A stretch of DNA of 64,000 nucleotides from Nostoc sp. LEGE 12450 (GCF_015206895.1 NZ_JADEXU010000004.1:37484-101483); one strand, 5' to 3'; shown: positions 46,001-55,846, counted from the stretch's first letter. The notes: generated from the sequence alone by a model not told the origin. Translations and numbers: made by a program.

Positions 46001-46100
46001 TTATCAAATAGTAGTTGAAAAACATCATGGTCAAATTAAATGTTCTTCTAAGCCGGGAGAAGGAACAGAGTTTTTGATTGAAATTCCTAGTAGTAATTAG
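43083..46100 (+). CDS. Multi-GAF cyanobacteriochrome-type sensor histidine kinase
   Basis: 1005 residues: four GAF domains (about 25-185, 207-365, 383-542, 570-702), then HisKA with VAHEINNP (His746) and an ATPase domain ([20 protein letters not shown]). GAF1 has DHCF (Cys98) and Cys126-His; GAF3 has DYCF (Cys453) and Cys481-Tyr: the two-cysteine DXCF class of bilin photosensors. GAF2 has Cys307-His with [11 protein letters not shown] and [10 protein letters not shown], as in red/green cyanobacteriochromes. GAF4 has lost about 30 residues including the Cys. GAF1-2 and GAF3-4 are a duplicated pair. No response regulator is adjacent. It is soluble, so probably a cytosolic colour sensor. Confidence 0.88.
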   Translation: MEPNSNFTENQLLLSSAQLQEQLDQQKALASVIVRIRESLDLETIFQTTATEVRLLLNADRVAVFQFDLEKGWEGEFVSEDIAPGWTSALKVKVYDHCFGEQFASSYQQGRVQAVADIYNAGMSDCHAAILSKFQVKANLVVPLSRQKELWGLLCIHQCSEARNWKESEIEFIRQIADHLVVAIQQAKHLHEVQLQAAKLAQAAQRDQVIAQIVDKIRSPLDIETIFKTTTQVIRKLLQADRVAIFSFNADWSGNFVAESFAEGWTPLVGVQPAIADTYLQQTQGGRYVDNETFTVNDIYQAGLTDCHVTLLEQFQAKAFATAPILQGDKLWGVIAAYQNVSPRQWQSYEVESLTKIGTQIGVALRHYKLLAHAQYQAEQQKTLTSVITRIRESLDLDTIFQTTVTEARKMLQADRVAVFRFDPQKDWEGEFISEDVVPECNSVIAEKVYDYCFGENFVSLYAQGRVNAIADIYQANFPGCYIQILEKFQVRANLVAPLLKKGELWGLLCIHQCTASRHWQPSEIEFASQIAEQLGVALKQDSYFKQVQMQVVQLAEATEREKAMERQELLAATIDKIRQSLDIKTIFRTTTQAVRELLEVERVAIYRFNADWSGKFVADSFKDGWKPVAQAQPMILKTFENTDDDNELPRNETFVPIRQGEKLWGLLVAYQNSQPRYWKEEEINLLAQVAVQFGIAIQQAELLEQTKRQTLELTQALQELKQTQTRLIQGEKMAGLGQLLAGVAHEINNPVSFIFGNLIHLNEYIQELLNAVKIYRQNSSLPPTAQEKIDNNDLDFIIEDLPKTLDSMKIGTERIHDIVLSLRNFSRTDEAELKAVDIHEGLDSTLLILGHRLKNNNERPAIEIVKEYATLPLLECYPSQLNQVFMNLLSNSIDALEEKFKAIQQRYLKLSQRCPMIPLTIWISTQTVNNQIVIRIADNGLGIPEEVRSHMFDPFFTTKGPGKGTGLGLSISYQIVVEKHHGQIKCSSKPGEGTEFLIEIPSSN

Positions 46101-46172
46101 AGACGACTGGTTTTTGACAATTCTCAGTCAATCGGTAAAATATTTCTTTTTTATGCTCAACGCTGAGATTCT

Positions 46173-46676
46173 TTACTTACAACCCAAACTATCTCGCGTT
46201 GACATACCCGTAACCGGATTTACCCCATCGGCTCTTTCACACATTAGCGATACTTGATAACGGTCAATCAAAGCGTCGGTAAAATCAGCGCCTGTAATTT
46301 TGGCATCGAAAAAACGGCTGCGGGTCAAAGTTGCTTCTGTAAAAATGGCATTTTTCAGGTTAGCACCATCCATAGTGACGCGATCGACTAAAGCACCGCT
46401 CAAGTTCGCACCTTCCAAATTTGCTTTTAACAAAACTCCTTTAGTCAGAATTGCGTTGGTTAAATTCGCTCCTTGGAAATTTGTCCCCCGCATTTCTGCT
46501 GCTACAAAGGTCACACCTGCCAAATCAGCATTAGAAAAGTCACGATTTTCTAAATTTATATTGTTGTAGTTAATTGTATTGAGTTGAGCAAAAGCTGGTT
46601 TGGGATTAAGTATTATCCAGCAAAATGCTAGTATCAAAATTACAATCAAACCTAAAAATCGCAGTAAAATCTTTTT
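46173..46676 (-). CDS. Exported pentapeptide-repeat protein, probably thylakoid lumenal
   Basis: From ATG 46676 (MKKILLRFLGLIVILILAFC) it has a signal or anchor helix with a cleavage-like PAFAQ, then about 20 pentapeptides (ADLAGVTFVAAEMRGTNFQG). The Cys-containing end LMCERADGVNPVTGM to SLGCK is shared with lumenal pentapeptide proteins of cyanobacteria and chloroplasts. The two terminal cysteines could form a disulphide. An upstream ATG-like frame to 46697 runs through repeat sequence. It lies downstream of the LCP gene on the same strand, separated by a strong hairpin. Confidence 0.85.
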   Translation of the reverse strand, partial: KKILLRFLGLIVILILAFCWIILNPKPAFAQLNTINYNNINLENRDFSNADLAGVTFVAAEMRGTNFQGANLTNAILTKGVLLKANLEGANLSGALVDRVTMDGANLKNAIFTEATLTRSRFFDAKITGADFTDALIDRYQVSLMCERADGVNPVTGMSTRDSLGCK

Positions 46677-46725
46677 CATAACTTTATTATTTGTCATTAG
46701 TCCTTTGTCATTAGTCCTCTCTTAC

Positions 46726-46761
46726 AAAGTTCTGAGCGGAGGTTTCCTCCGATCAGACTTT
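46726..46761 (-). terminator. Hairpin between LCP and pentapeptide genes
   Basis: AAAGTTCTGAGCGGAGG (46726-46742) pairs with CCTCCGATCAGACTTT (46746-46761) around a 3-nt loop, with small internal mismatches. It probably ends the LCP transcript. Confidence 0.55.
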
Positions 46762-46798
46762 GCGCTTTGTCATTTGACAAATGACTAATGACTCTTGA

Positions 46799-48319
46799 CT
46801 ATTTCCAATCTTTACCAATCCGAATTGTGAGGTCAGATTCTAAATCACCAATCGCTGACACCTCAATTTGACCCAAGCCTAAGACTTTTTGCAAATCAAC
46901 ACCAACTCGCCGATTGCCTTTTTGGACAATAATCTGAGTTTGACGTTGGGTATCTGGCCAATCAGGTACTTTGTAAATTTTAGTAAAGCCTTTCTGTTTA
47001 AGATAAGCAATAACTTTTTCAGTTAGCTGAGGTTGATTGGAGGCATTTTGAATAGCAATTTTGAGGTTAGGAACCTGACGCATATCTGGTTTCAGACCAG
47101 GTACATTTACCCCAACATAATCATTCAACAGGCTCTGTTGTCCGGTCATATCTAGCCAATAGCTATCAGGGTCTTTGCTAAAGCGGCTAAACGTACCAGG
47201 CAGCACCGTCATTTGGAAATTATCTCTATCTAGATTGAGGCCAAAGTTGACCAACGCCATCATTTCTTCCATCTTCAGGTTGGTATCAAAGTATTTTCGC
47301 ATTAAGCGAGTTAATTGAGGCAACCTCGGTAAGATTGTAGGACTATTTAAGCGTTGCAGCAATGCTGCTGTTAGTGCTTGCTGACGCTGCACTCTTGGCA
47401 AATCTCCCAAACCTGGTTCGCGGAACCGCACAAACTGTTCTGCTTGTTCGCCGTTGAGGGTTTGCCAGCCACTGACTAAATTAATCGACAGGCGACTGCT
47501 GGAGTCTTTATATGCCATTGATTGGGGAACAAACACCTCTACCCCACCTAACTGATCGACTAGCTGCCGTAAGCCGCTAGTAGAAATACGGATGTAACGA
47601 TCGATTGGGGCGTTGTTTAAGGTACGACTAACTACCCGTGCTGCCAAGACTGGGCCGCCTTTAGCATTGGCATCAGATACCTTAGTTAATCCCTTTTCTC
47701 CCTTTTCGGGGATGGCAATCATCGTATCTTTAGGAATGGAAAGCACCCTTACAGATTTTTCACCAGGGTTAAGCCGTACTAACAGCATGGAGTCGCTTTT
47801 GCCAGCAAAGCTTTCTGGTGAACCATCAACAGTACCGTTAACTGGTTCAATCCCCATAATTAAGATATTCATGGGCCGTGAAAGCTGATACTGGGAAAGT
47901 TTGCTCCACAACTCCCCTGGTAGCGGTATTTTTAACTCGTCTTTAATATTGGTTCCTAAATCTTCATCTGTTCGATCGAGATTGCTCCACAAAGGAGTCC
48001 ACAGTGCTAACGTCGAGACTAGCAACCCAGATAAGATGATGCCGATGACAATCGTCATGATCCACAACAACCAACGAGGCATGGTTAAGCCCAGTCTCTC
48101 GTAAAGCTGATTGGGAATCGCGCCCACAGATTCGACGACGCTACGATTCGGATTGGCTGGCGGGTTTAGTTCGACATCCTCCTCCTCTGAGTCGGCTACT
48201 GGTGCAGGCGTTACCTGATTTTCCGTGCGTTGAATTTGCTGCGATCGCATCTCCGTTTCGAATTCTACTACTTGCTGAGATGTAACCGGATTTTCCGACC
48301 ATTCGACTTGTTTTATCAC
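46799..48319 (-). CDS. LytR-CpsA-Psr (LCP) family protein
   Basis: A cytoplasmic N-terminal tail is followed by one transmembrane helix (LLWIMTIVIGIILSGLLVST). The extracytoplasmic LCP domain has NILIMGIEP, KSDSMLLVRLNPGEKSVRVL, SIPKDTMIAIP and GGVEVFVPQSMAY. A LytR_C domain (NLKIAIQNASNQPQLTEKVI) ends the protein. LCP enzymes transfer lipid-linked glycopolymers to peptidoglycan; in cyanobacteria they probably attach surface polysaccharide. GTG 48319 with GGGGAG six bases ahead is preferred over a TTG at 48337. It is divergent from a mannose-activating gene, consistent with polysaccharide work. Confidence 0.9.
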   Translation of the reverse strand: MIKQVEWSENPVTSQQVVEFETEMRSQQIQRTENQVTPAPVADSEEEDVELNPPANPNRSVVESVGAIPNQLYERLGLTMPRWLLWIMTIVIGIILSGLLVSTLALWTPLWSNLDRTDEDLGTNIKDELKIPLPGELWSKLSQYQLSRPMNILIMGIEPVNGTVDGSPESFAGKSDSMLLVRLNPGEKSVRVLSIPKDTMIAIPEKGEKGLTKVSDANAKGGPVLAARVVSRTLNNAPIDRYIRISTSGLRQLVDQLGGVEVFVPQSMAYKDSSSRLSINLVSGWQTLNGEQAEQFVRFREPGLGDLPRVQRQQALTAALLQRLNSPTILPRLPQLTRLMRKYFDTNLKMEEMMALVNFGLNLDRDNFQMTVLPGTFSRFSKDPDSYWLDMTGQQSLLNDYVGVNVPGLKPDMRQVPNLKIAIQNASNQPQLTEKVIAYLKQKGFTKIYKVPDWPDTQRQTQIIVQKGNRRVGVDLQKVLGLGQIEVSAIGDLESDLTIRIGKDWK

Positions 48320-48434
48320 AATTATCTCCCCACTCAACCACTCCCTAAAAGTATGTTAATCCAAGCTACAGATATTGCCAGTGGAAAGGCTCACTGTAAA
48401 CTTATAATGTTCTTCGGTAGGCGTGTATGACAAC

Positions 48435-49499
48435 ATGAATACTTTATTGTTCCCCGTAATCCTGGCTGGTGGTAAAGGTGAACGTTTTTGGCCCCTGAGC
48501 CGCAAAGACCGACCTAAGCAATTTTTAAGTCTTGATGGTAGCTCTAGAAGTTTATTACAAGCAACCGCCGATCGATTGATAAAACTCGGTCGTGGGTGGG
48601 ATTCCTTATGGGTAATAACTTCTAGCCAGATAGCTGAAGGGGTACGACAACAATTACCTGATCTACCAGTTGAAAACTTACTGATTGAGTCGGAAGGCAG
48701 AGACACAGCCGCAGCCGTTGCTTGGACAAGTTTAGAAATCAAACAGCGCTATGGAGAAGACGCTGTTATTGGCTTTTTCCCTGCTGACCACTGGATTGCT
48801 GACGAAGAAGCGTTTGCACACACATTAAGCGCGGCTACGCAACTGGCAGCAAGCACAGCAGCGATCGTTACACTGGGGATCAAGCCTACTTTTCCATCAA
48901 CCGGTTACGGCTACATTGAACAAGGTGAAAAGATAGGTAGCTTTAATGAGTTGCCAGCTTATCACGTCAACCGCTTTACTGAAAAGCCCAACCGCGAAAC
49001 GGCAGAGACTTTTTTATCTACGGGGCGCTTTAGCTGGAATAGTGGAATGTTCGTTTTTCGGGCAGGTGTTGTTCTCAAGGAACTACATACCCATGCTCCA
49101 GAAATTATCGAACCTTTAGAACAACAGGGTCCTGATATCTATCCCCAGTTGCCTAAGAAGAGTATAGACTATGCCCTAATGGAAAAGACAACTCTAGCAT
49201 ACGTTTTGCCAGTTGATTTTGGTTGGGATGATTTAGGAGATTGGAATGCGATCGAGCGGTTACTCAAAACAGAAGAGAATCCCAATGTAGAACTCGCTAC
49301 CCACGTAGGTCTAGATACGCAGGGGGCGATTATTTATGCCTCAAATCCAGAGGATGTAGTTGTTACAATTGGTTTAGAGGACGTGGTGATTGTGCGCGAT
49401 CGCAATGTTACCCTCGTTGTTAAAAAAGAACGTACCCAGGAAATTAAGCAGATCCTTAAAATTCTCCAAAGCGATTCTCGATTTACTGACCTGCTGTAA
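48435..49499 (+). CDS. manC: Mannose-1-phosphate guanylyltransferase
   Basis: A 354-residue GT-A nucleotidyltransferase with ILAGGKGERFWPLSRKDRPK at the N-terminus, FFPADHW, TGYGYIE, NRFTEKPNRETAE, FSWNSGMFVF and VDFGWDDLGDWNA. It makes GDP-mannose from mannose-1-phosphate and GTP, feeding lipopolysaccharide, exopolysaccharide and GDP-fucose synthesis. It lacks the C-terminal isomerase domain of bifunctional enzymes. ATG 48435 matches the family start; 48423 is a longer alternative. It is divergent from the LCP gene. Confidence 0.93.
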   Translation: MNTLLFPVILAGGKGERFWPLSRKDRPKQFLSLDGSSRSLLQATADRLIKLGRGWDSLWVITSSQIAEGVRQQLPDLPVENLLIESEGRDTAAAVAWTSLEIKQRYGEDAVIGFFPADHWIADEEAFAHTLSAATQLAASTAAIVTLGIKPTFPSTGYGYIEQGEKIGSFNELPAYHVNRFTEKPNRETAETFLSTGRFSWNSGMFVFRAGVVLKELHTHAPEIIEPLEQQGPDIYPQLPKKSIDYALMEKTTLAYVLPVDFGWDDLGDWNAIERLLKTEENPNVELATHVGLDTQGAIIYASNPEDVVVTIGLEDVVIVRDRNVTLVVKKERTQEIKQILKILQSDSRFTDLL

Positions 49500-49581
49500 A
49501 AGAAAGTTAGAACCCTTGGCAGAGGCTAAAAAGTCTGTTTTCCTATTATAACTTGACTGTCTGTTATTTTATCTGACAGTT

Positions 49582-49869
49582 ATGAACATTATTAGCTTTG
49601 AGCCTCTCGCCAAGACAATGGCAATTGAGTCTATTACAGCTTATCAAAAATATATTTCTCCTTCCAAAGGATTTAGTTGTTCCCATCGCTTATTACACGG
49701 TGGGGATTCCTGCTCTAATTACGTCAAACGAATGCTAAGTGAACAGAAACTCCACGAAGCCGTACAATCATCCATAAAAAGATTCCAAGACTGTGGCGCA
49801 GCTAGCAAAACTTTAAAAGCTAAAGCCAACTTCCGTTGTATTGTCATCCCCTGTTGTTTACCTCTTTAA
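49582..49869 (+). CDS. yidD: YidD-family membrane insertion factor
   Basis: A 95-residue protein with the YidD pattern AITAYQKYISPSKGFSCSHR followed by a Cys-containing SCSNYVKRML. The usual SCRFYPTCSxYA box is modified to CSHRLLHGGDSCSNY. YidD assists the YidC insertase at the inner membrane. A Cys-rich tail (CGAASKTLKAKANFRCIVIPCC) extends beyond the core. It lies 30 bp upstream of the UbiB-family gene, probably co-transcribed. Confidence 0.85.
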   Translation: MNIISFEPLAKTMAIESITAYQKYISPSKGFSCSHRLLHGGDSCSNYVKRMLSEQKLHEAVQSSIKRFQDCGAASKTLKAKANFRCIVIPCCLPL

Positions 49870-49899
49870 CTCCCTGCGTCTTTGCAGTTATTTACAAAA

Positions 49900-51546
49900 A
49901 TGTTCCTCACCCAAACTGTTCCCCGTCAACGAGAAATTCTTGAAGTATTCCTTCGCAATGGTTGGGACTATATGCGAAGGTTACTCACTGGTGGCAAAGC
50001 TGATGAACCACAGTTACCTACACCTGCGGTTTTAAAAAATATCCTGGTAGACTTGGGACCAGTTTACGTTAAACTTGGGCAGCTAATGTCTACACGTCCA
50101 GATTTACTGAACGCTGCCTACATTGAGGAACTATCAACTTTACAAGACGAAGTACCACCAGTTCCTTGGTCAGAAATAGAAATAATCCTTCGCAAGGAAT
50201 TAAAACGTCCACTAGCAGAAACCTTCAAGACAGTTAACCCGATCCCCGTAGCGGCGGGATCAATTGCCCAGACACATCGCGCTACATTAGCAGATGGTCG
50301 AGAAGTGGCTCTAAAAGTGCAACGTCCGGGAATCGATCTGACTATTGCCCAAGATATTGCTTTAATTCAAGGTATTGCCGATTTAGTGGCGCGGACTGAA
50401 TTTGGGCAAACCTACGAAATCAAATCCATCGCTGAAGAATTTACCAAAGCCTTAGAAGCCGAGTTAGATTTTACACGGGAAGCGGGTTTTACAGACCAAC
50501 TGCGGCGCAACTTATCTAAAAGTCGCTGGTTTGATCCCACGCAAATAGTGGTTGCAGAGATTAACTGGGAATTGACCACAGAAAAATTACTGGTGATGGA
50601 ATGGTTAGATGGAGTACCATTCTTGGCGGCGGATTTAAACAATAACAATAATGGTAAAGACCCTGCCGTAGAGCGTAAAGAAATAACTACTTTGTTATTT
50701 CGGGTATTTTTTCAGCAACTATATATTGATGGCTTTTTTCACGCTGATCCCCATCCGGGAAACTTGTTTTATCTCACAGATGGGCGGGTTGCTCTCTTAG
50801 ACTGTGGGATGGTGGGAAGGCTTGATCCCCGCACACAGCAGATATTAACAGAGATGTTGTTAGCGATCGTTGATTTAGATGCTCAAAGGTGCGCTCAGTT
50901 AACTTTGCAGCTATCAGATTCTGCTCAACCAGTTATTTTGTCGCGGTTAGAAAATGATTACGATCGCATGTTGCGAAAGTATCACAATGTCAGCTTAACG
51001 CAAATCAACTTCAGTCAGATAATTTATGAAGTTTTACAAGTTGCCCGTAACAATAAAATTAGATTACCTAGCAATATGGGCTTGTATGCCAAAACCCTAG
51101 CAAATCTAGAGGGTGTAGCGCGGACATTCAACCCAGAACTTAATTTTTTCGATGAAGTTAAACCATTAATTACAGACTTGTTTCGTCGGCAATTATTGGG
51201 CGATAATCCAGTGCGATCGCTATTACGAACAGCTTTAGATATTAAAAGTCTCTCTCTGCAATCTCCTCGCCAAATAGAACTGCTATTAGACCGAGTTACT
51301 TCAGAAACCTTACAGTGGAATTTATCGCTGCGGGGTTTAGATGGCGTGCGACGCACTATGGACGATGCGGCTAACCGACTATCTTTTAGTATACTAGTAG
51401 GTTCGCTGATTATGGGTGCAGCAATTATTTCCACTAGAGCGCAGACAAGTCAGCTATCTTTTTTAAGCACCACCCTGTTTGCCGTTGCTAGCTTATTGGG
51501 TTTGTGGTTAATTATCAGTACATTGCGATCGGGACGTTTGCGGTAA
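49900..51546 (+). CDS. ABC1/UbiB-family atypical kinase
   Basis: A 548-residue protein with the ABC1 kinase-like domain: the KxGQ motif VYVKLGQLMSTRPDLL, AAGSIAQTHRATL, VALKVQRPG, the ExD motif in EAELDFTREA, DGFFHADPHPGNLFYL and LLDCGMVGRLD. Two C-terminal membrane helices end it (about 500-550). UbiB/ABC1K proteins support quinone and prenyl-lipid metabolism; cyanobacteria and plastids have several. ATG 49900 is preferred over 49882. An Asn-rich stretch NNNNG near residue 248 comes from a small repeat. Confidence 0.93.
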   Translation: MFLTQTVPRQREILEVFLRNGWDYMRRLLTGGKADEPQLPTPAVLKNILVDLGPVYVKLGQLMSTRPDLLNAAYIEELSTLQDEVPPVPWSEIEIILRKELKRPLAETFKTVNPIPVAAGSIAQTHRATLADGREVALKVQRPGIDLTIAQDIALIQGIADLVARTEFGQTYEIKSIAEEFTKALEAELDFTREAGFTDQLRRNLSKSRWFDPTQIVVAEINWELTTEKLLVMEWLDGVPFLAADLNNNNNGKDPAVERKEITTLLFRVFFQQLYIDGFFHADPHPGNLFYLTDGRVALLDCGMVGRLDPRTQQILTEMLLAIVDLDAQRCAQLTLQLSDSAQPVILSRLENDYDRMLRKYHNVSLTQINFSQIIYEVLQVARNNKIRLPSNMGLYAKTLANLEGVARTFNPELNFFDEVKPLITDLFRRQLLGDNPVRSLLRTALDIKSLSLQSPRQIELLLDRVTSETLQWNLSLRGLDGVRRTMDDAANRLSFSILVGSLIMGAAIISTRAQTSQLSFLSTTLFAVASLLGLWLIISTLRSGRLR

Positions 51547-51961
51547 AGTCTATGTGTTGTGCATAAAGCCTACTACAGCCAATCATGATATTTCACTGTC
51601 AAAATCCCTGCTTTCGTATTTGTAACCACAGTAGAAGAATTCAGAAGTCAGAATAAAAAAACTCTTACTCGCTATCCACTTTTTCGGTCAGAATTCAATT
51701 CTCTTAAGTAAGTGCGCGTAAATAATTGTTGTTGGGATAGGGAAATAGGCAACAGGCAATAGGCAATAGGTATAACGGATTTTAGCCTAGTTCATTTTCC
51801 TTTACATAGTTTGATTTTATTCTGCCAACTTACTTAGCGGATAGCGAGGGTTTAGCCCATTCTGACTCCTGACTCCTGAGTTCTAGTTAAGAAATAGCTC
51901 TAAACACTGATTATCTTTGTGTGTTTACCTGTATACAACGATGGTTCTAAGTATAAAAAAT
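51547..51961. other. Repeat-bearing spacer
   Basis: The 415 bp contain GGCAATA heptamers (51748-51775) and a CTGACTCCTGACTCCTGAG stretch (51869-51885), both low-complexity repeats. No gene is supported. Confidence 0.5.
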
Positions 51962-52942
51962 ATGTCAATCATTGTTGCTGAAAATTTGAGTAAATCTTAT
52001 CCAGTAGCAGTTAAAAGTCCGGGTATTAAAGGTACAATCACCCACTTTTTCCGCCGTACCTACCGCTCAATTAAAGCAGTTCAGGATGTTTCTTTTCAAA
52101 TTTCCCCTGGTGAAGTAGTAGGGTTTTTGGGCCCAAATGGTGCTGGAAAAACTACCACACTAAAAATGCTCACGGGGCTGATTCATCCCTCTAGCGGTAA
52201 AGTCACAGTGGCTGGACAAATTCCGTTTCATCGCAAAGAAGCATTTTTACAAAAAATTACCTTGGTGATGGGGCAAAAACAGCAGCTAATTTGGGACTTA
52301 CCAGCGCTGGATTCTTTGAGAATTAATGCTGCTGTATACAACATCTCTGATAAAGAGTTTCAACGACGGGTAGGTGAATTAACAGAGATGCTTTCCCTAG
52401 AAGGCAAACTGACCCAACCGGTACGGAAGCTATCTTTGGGTGAGCGGATGAAGGCAGAATTGCTAGCAGCACTTTTGCATCGCCCTCACGTATTGTTCCT
52501 AGATGAACCGACTCTGGGACTAGATGTAAATGCTCAGGTAGCAGTACGCGATTTTTTGCGCGACTACAATCAGCGTTATCAGGCTACAGTGCTGTTGACG
52601 AGTCATTATATGGCTGATATTACAGCTTTGTGTCAACGAGTGCTGTTGATTCACCAAGGAAGCCTGATGTATGACGGTAGTTTAGATGGACTGCTAGAAC
52701 GTTTTGCCCCTTACCGAGAAGTCCACATAGAATTAGCCCAACCTCTACCGATGGAAAAACTTATGACATACGGGGATGTGCAACTCTTAGAAGGGCGATC
52801 GGTGCATTTTATGGTATCTAGAGAGGCACTTACCCGCACGGTATCTAAGATTTTGACGGATTTGGAGGTAATTGATTTAACTGTTACTGAACCGCCTGTA
52901 GAAGAAGTAATTGGGCGAGTTTTTCAGGCAGGTGTTGTGTAG
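51962..52942 (+). CDS. ABC-2 type exporter, ATP-binding subunit
   Basis: An ABC ATPase with Walker A (GPNGAGKTTT), signature LSLGERMKAELLAALLH and Walker B (VLFLDEPTLGLD), H-loop (LTSHYM). A C-terminal extension of about 90 residues follows. The signature LSLGERM belongs to the NatA-like ABC-2 group common in cyanobacteria. ATG 51962 (MSIIVAENLSKSYP) is preferred over 51917. The permease gene follows after 47 bp. The substrate is unknown. Confidence 0.92.
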   Translation: MSIIVAENLSKSYPVAVKSPGIKGTITHFFRRTYRSIKAVQDVSFQISPGEVVGFLGPNGAGKTTTLKMLTGLIHPSSGKVTVAGQIPFHRKEAFLQKITLVMGQKQQLIWDLPALDSLRINAAVYNISDKEFQRRVGELTEMLSLEGKLTQPVRKLSLGERMKAELLAALLHRPHVLFLDEPTLGLDVNAQVAVRDFLRDYNQRYQATVLLTSHYMADITALCQRVLLIHQGSLMYDGSLDGLLERFAPYREVHIELAQPLPMEKLMTYGDVQLLEGRSVHFMVSREALTRTVSKILTDLEVIDLTVTEPPVEEVIGRVFQAGVV

Positions 52943-52989
52943 CGATCGCTGCCAGAATATAGAGTTGCCGAGGGGAGAATGCACTATAA

Positions 52990-53778
52990 ATGAAAAAGAT
53001 GATTAGAAAAGCCCTAACTTTGCTGTCAGTATACTACGCCTATATGGTTGAGTATCGAGCAGAACTAATCTTATGGGTTTTGGCTGGGTCTTTGCCGATT
53101 ATCCTCATGGGTATCTGGATACAAGCAGCACAAGGCGGGCAATTTGGGCTATCACCTGTGGATTTTGCCCGTTACTTTATCACGGTTTTCATCGTTAGAC
53201 AATTAACAGTTGTTTGGGTAATTTGGGACTTTGAAAAAGAGGTTGTGGAAGGCAAGCTTTCGCCCAAGTTGCTACAACCACTCGACCCAGTATGGCATCA
53301 TGTTGCAGGGCATATTTCTGAAAGATTTGCTAGGCTATCGTTTGCTTTTTTATTAGTGGGATTATTTTTTATTCTTTATCCCCAAGCTTTTTGGGTACCA
53401 AGTTTGAGTAGATTTTTGCTGTTTACATTGGCGGTGGTGCTAGCTTTTACTTTGCGGTTTACAATTCAGTACACCTTTGCCATGTTCGCTTTTTGGACAG
53501 AACGGGCTAGTGCTTTAGAAAACTTTTGGTTGTTGTTTTATCTATTTTTATCTGGTTTGATAGCACCTTTAGAGGTTTTTCCAGAACCTGTGCGGGCAAT
53601 AGTAATGTTTACGCCTTTTCCGTATTTGATTGATTTTCCTGCGAGTCTTTTGGTAGGGCTACCTGTGGATATAGGGCGAGGTTTTTGGTCAATGTTTGGT
53701 TGGATATTAGTGTTTTTGGGTGTGAATCGCTTCCTTTGGCGTGCGGGTTTGAAGAGGTATTCTGGGATGGGAGCATAA
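52990..53778 (+). CDS. ABC-2 type exporter, permease subunit
   Basis: A 262-residue membrane protein with six predicted helices. The family segments are YRAELILWVLAGSLPIILMG, VWDFEKEVVEGKLSPKLLQP-like and a C-terminal FTPFPYLIDFPASLLVG. It is the DUF990-type ABC-2 permease that pairs with the ATPase just upstream. Many such systems have two permease genes; only one is present, so it may form a homodimer or use a partner elsewhere. Confidence 0.9.
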   Translation: MKKMIRKALTLLSVYYAYMVEYRAELILWVLAGSLPIILMGIWIQAAQGGQFGLSPVDFARYFITVFIVRQLTVVWVIWDFEKEVVEGKLSPKLLQPLDPVWHHVAGHISERFARLSFAFLLVGLFFILYPQAFWVPSLSRFLLFTLAVVLAFTLRFTIQYTFAMFAFWTERASALENFWLLFYLFLSGLIAPLEVFPEPVRAIVMFTPFPYLIDFPASLLVGLPVDIGRGFWSMFGWILVFLGVNRFLWRAGLKRYSGMGA

Positions 53779-53953
53779 ACAATCATAATTACTAAAGTGG
53801 CGATATATTATGATTGACTAAACCTATACATTGATATACTTTGCTATGCTATTTATTTTATAAGTATAAATCAATATGCTTGGGTTAAGGGCGACTGGCA
53901 AAATTTTGGGTTTTAAGATGCGATAAATCGCCGTCTCTACAAGTGTTTTGGTC

Positions 53954-55846
53954 TTATCTGAATTGTAATAAATTACTTGGTATCGTCCTAAAATTTTCTG
54001 CCGTACCCAAGGAATAATCTTCTAACTTAAAATCAGCAAAAGGTTTCTTTTCTAACCTATCCCGTAGTGCTTCATCGAGAATGACACCTGCGGATTTATT
54101 TTTCACACCAATAATTATAATACTTCTCTGATATGTAGTTAAATCCTGATTTGCCTGACAATCACTCCGTTGAAATTGTCCTAAATTTAATATCCTATAA
54201 CCTTTGACGCTTGATGTATTAATAAATAATTTTTTGACTAAAAATTGAATTTGTTTAGAACGTTCTAGAGCCATTCGCTGTTGAAGTGCTATATTACCCT
54301 TACAAGCAACTGTACCTACAGAGATAATTTCCCTGGGTTCATCCATTATCTTTTGTATGCCTTCTTGTTCTAAATTCAACTTTAAAAGGTCTAAACTAAT
54401 AATTTCATCGTTATATTTAATTTGAAAATTGCTACCTAAAAGCCATTTATATTCTAGTGATAAAATAGCTATATTAAATTCGGCTCTCCTCCCCTGGCTA
54501 TCTCTACCTTCTTGATAAGAAAAATAATCAATCTTACCTCTCTTTTCAGGAGATTGTCCATAATTTGAATTTACCATAAATTTTGAGTTTCGCATTGCTA
54601 AAGCCACTATACTAAGTAATCCTAATATCACTAGCAACCCTGCAAAAAATTTCAATAGTGGTACTTCTTCTAGCTCTTTCTGTGGGGATGATAAAGTTTT
54701 AGGAATTTGCGGGGACAACTCTTCTGTGTTCAAATCAATTACTAAATTAATATTTTCAGGAGTAGTTTCTGTTAGCTGGTCTTCAACAACAGAGGCAGGA
54801 GGAATACTATTTTCTGGTTCCTGCTCCGACAACAGCGAGATTGGCTCTAAATCCTCCACTTCTGCAAGTGGCTCCTCTACTCTGGGGGAACCTGGCGCAA
54901 CAGGTGGGGTTGAATCCTCATCTGAGCAGAACTTTTTGCCTTCTTCAATGTGTTCTAGGCGCTGCAAAATTTCTTGGGCATTAGCAGGACGCTTTTTTAT
55001 ATCTGCTGCTGTGAGCCAATCAATTAAATTTAATAGTAAGGGTGAGATATCGATGGCGTGATTTTGCCAGTGCAATACATTTTGCTGGACATCATACATA
55101 TCTAAGGGATGCTGTCCCGTTAGCAAAAATATAAAGGTGCGTCCCAAAGCAAAGAAATCTGATTGCGGTACTGCTTGACCATTCATTTGTTCGGGAGCGC
55201 TGTAGCCAGATGACATAAGTGCTGTCATCCCGCCGCCATTGCTAATTTGGTCTGGATTGGTTCTGTCAATTTCAGTGGCTGTGCCAAAATCAATCAGTAC
55301 CAAGTCTCCCCAATCCTTCCCAAGGGGGGATCTAATCATGATATTAGATGGCTTAATATCTCGATGCAGGTATTGTTGACGATGCACTAAATCCAAAATT
55401 TCCACTAATTGTTTTAGCCAAGCTACAGCTTGGTCTTCGGAAATGGGGTGATTCTGCTGTAGCCACTGTACTAAGTTGTACCCGTCGATTTTTTCCATTG
55501 CAATGCAATGCAACACTAAACCGTGTCGGGTTTGATACTGGAAGTAACTATCTTGTTTGGGAATGCCGGGATGGTTGAGTTGTTCCAGCACAGTTACTTC
55601 TTGCTGAAATAGTTCTACTGCTCTGGCGTTACCTGATAAATCCTCTTTGAGTATTTTGAGGATTTTAGGAGTATCTTGTTCGTATGCTTCATAAACTTTA
55701 CTAAACCCTGTTTTGTCACTCAACAGGCGCGTCACCCGATAACGCCCTAGCAATTCCAAATGGGAACCACAACTTTGACAAAAGCGGTTTTGTTCATTAT
55801 TTGGGTGATTTGGTGTAGGGCAAACGGGATTGATACAAAGGCTCAT
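53954..55846 (-). CDS. Serine/threonine protein kinase with zinc ribbon and periplasmic domain
   Basis: A zinc ribbon (C4, C9, C23, C26) starts the protein. A Hanks-type kinase (about 34-297) carries HRDIKPSNIMI, LIDFGTATE and a modified glycine loop (LSDKTGFSKVYEA). An acidic Pro-rich linker and one transmembrane helix (KFFAGLLVILGLLSIVAL) come next. A C-terminal domain of about 190 residues would be on the other side of the membrane. The domain contains LERSKQIQFLVKKLF and a GYRILNLGQF core and resembles no family I recognise. Layout resembles receptor kinases of filamentous cyanobacteria. It is a single gene. Confidence 0.9.
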   Translation of the reverse strand: MSLCINPVCPTPNHPNNEQNRFCQSCGSHLELLGRYRVTRLLSDKTGFSKVYEAYEQDTPKILKILKEDLSGNARAVELFQQEVTVLEQLNHPGIPKQDSYFQYQTRHGLVLHCIAMEKIDGYNLVQWLQQNHPISEDQAVAWLKQLVEILDLVHRQQYLHRDIKPSNIMIRSPLGKDWGDLVLIDFGTATEIDRTNPDQISNGGGMTALMSSGYSAPEQMNGQAVPQSDFFALGRTFIFLLTGQHPLDMYDVQQNVLHWQNHAIDISPLLLNLIDWLTAADIKKRPANAQEILQRLEHIEEGKKFCSDEDSTPPVAPGSPRVEEPLAEVEDLEPISLLSEQEPENSIPPASVVEDQLTETTPENINLVIDLNTEELSPQIPKTLSSPQKELEEVPLLKFFAGLLVILGLLSIVALAMRNSKFMVNSNYGQSPEKRGKIDYFSYQEGRDSQGRRAEFNIAILSLEYKWLLGSNFQIKYNDEIISLDLLKLNLEQEGIQKIMDEPREIISVGTVACKGNIALQQRMALERSKQIQFLVKKLFINTSSVKGYRILNLGQFQRSDCQANQDLTTYQRSIIIIGVKNKSAGVILDEALRDRLEKKPFADFKLEDYSLGTAENFRTIPSNLLQFR

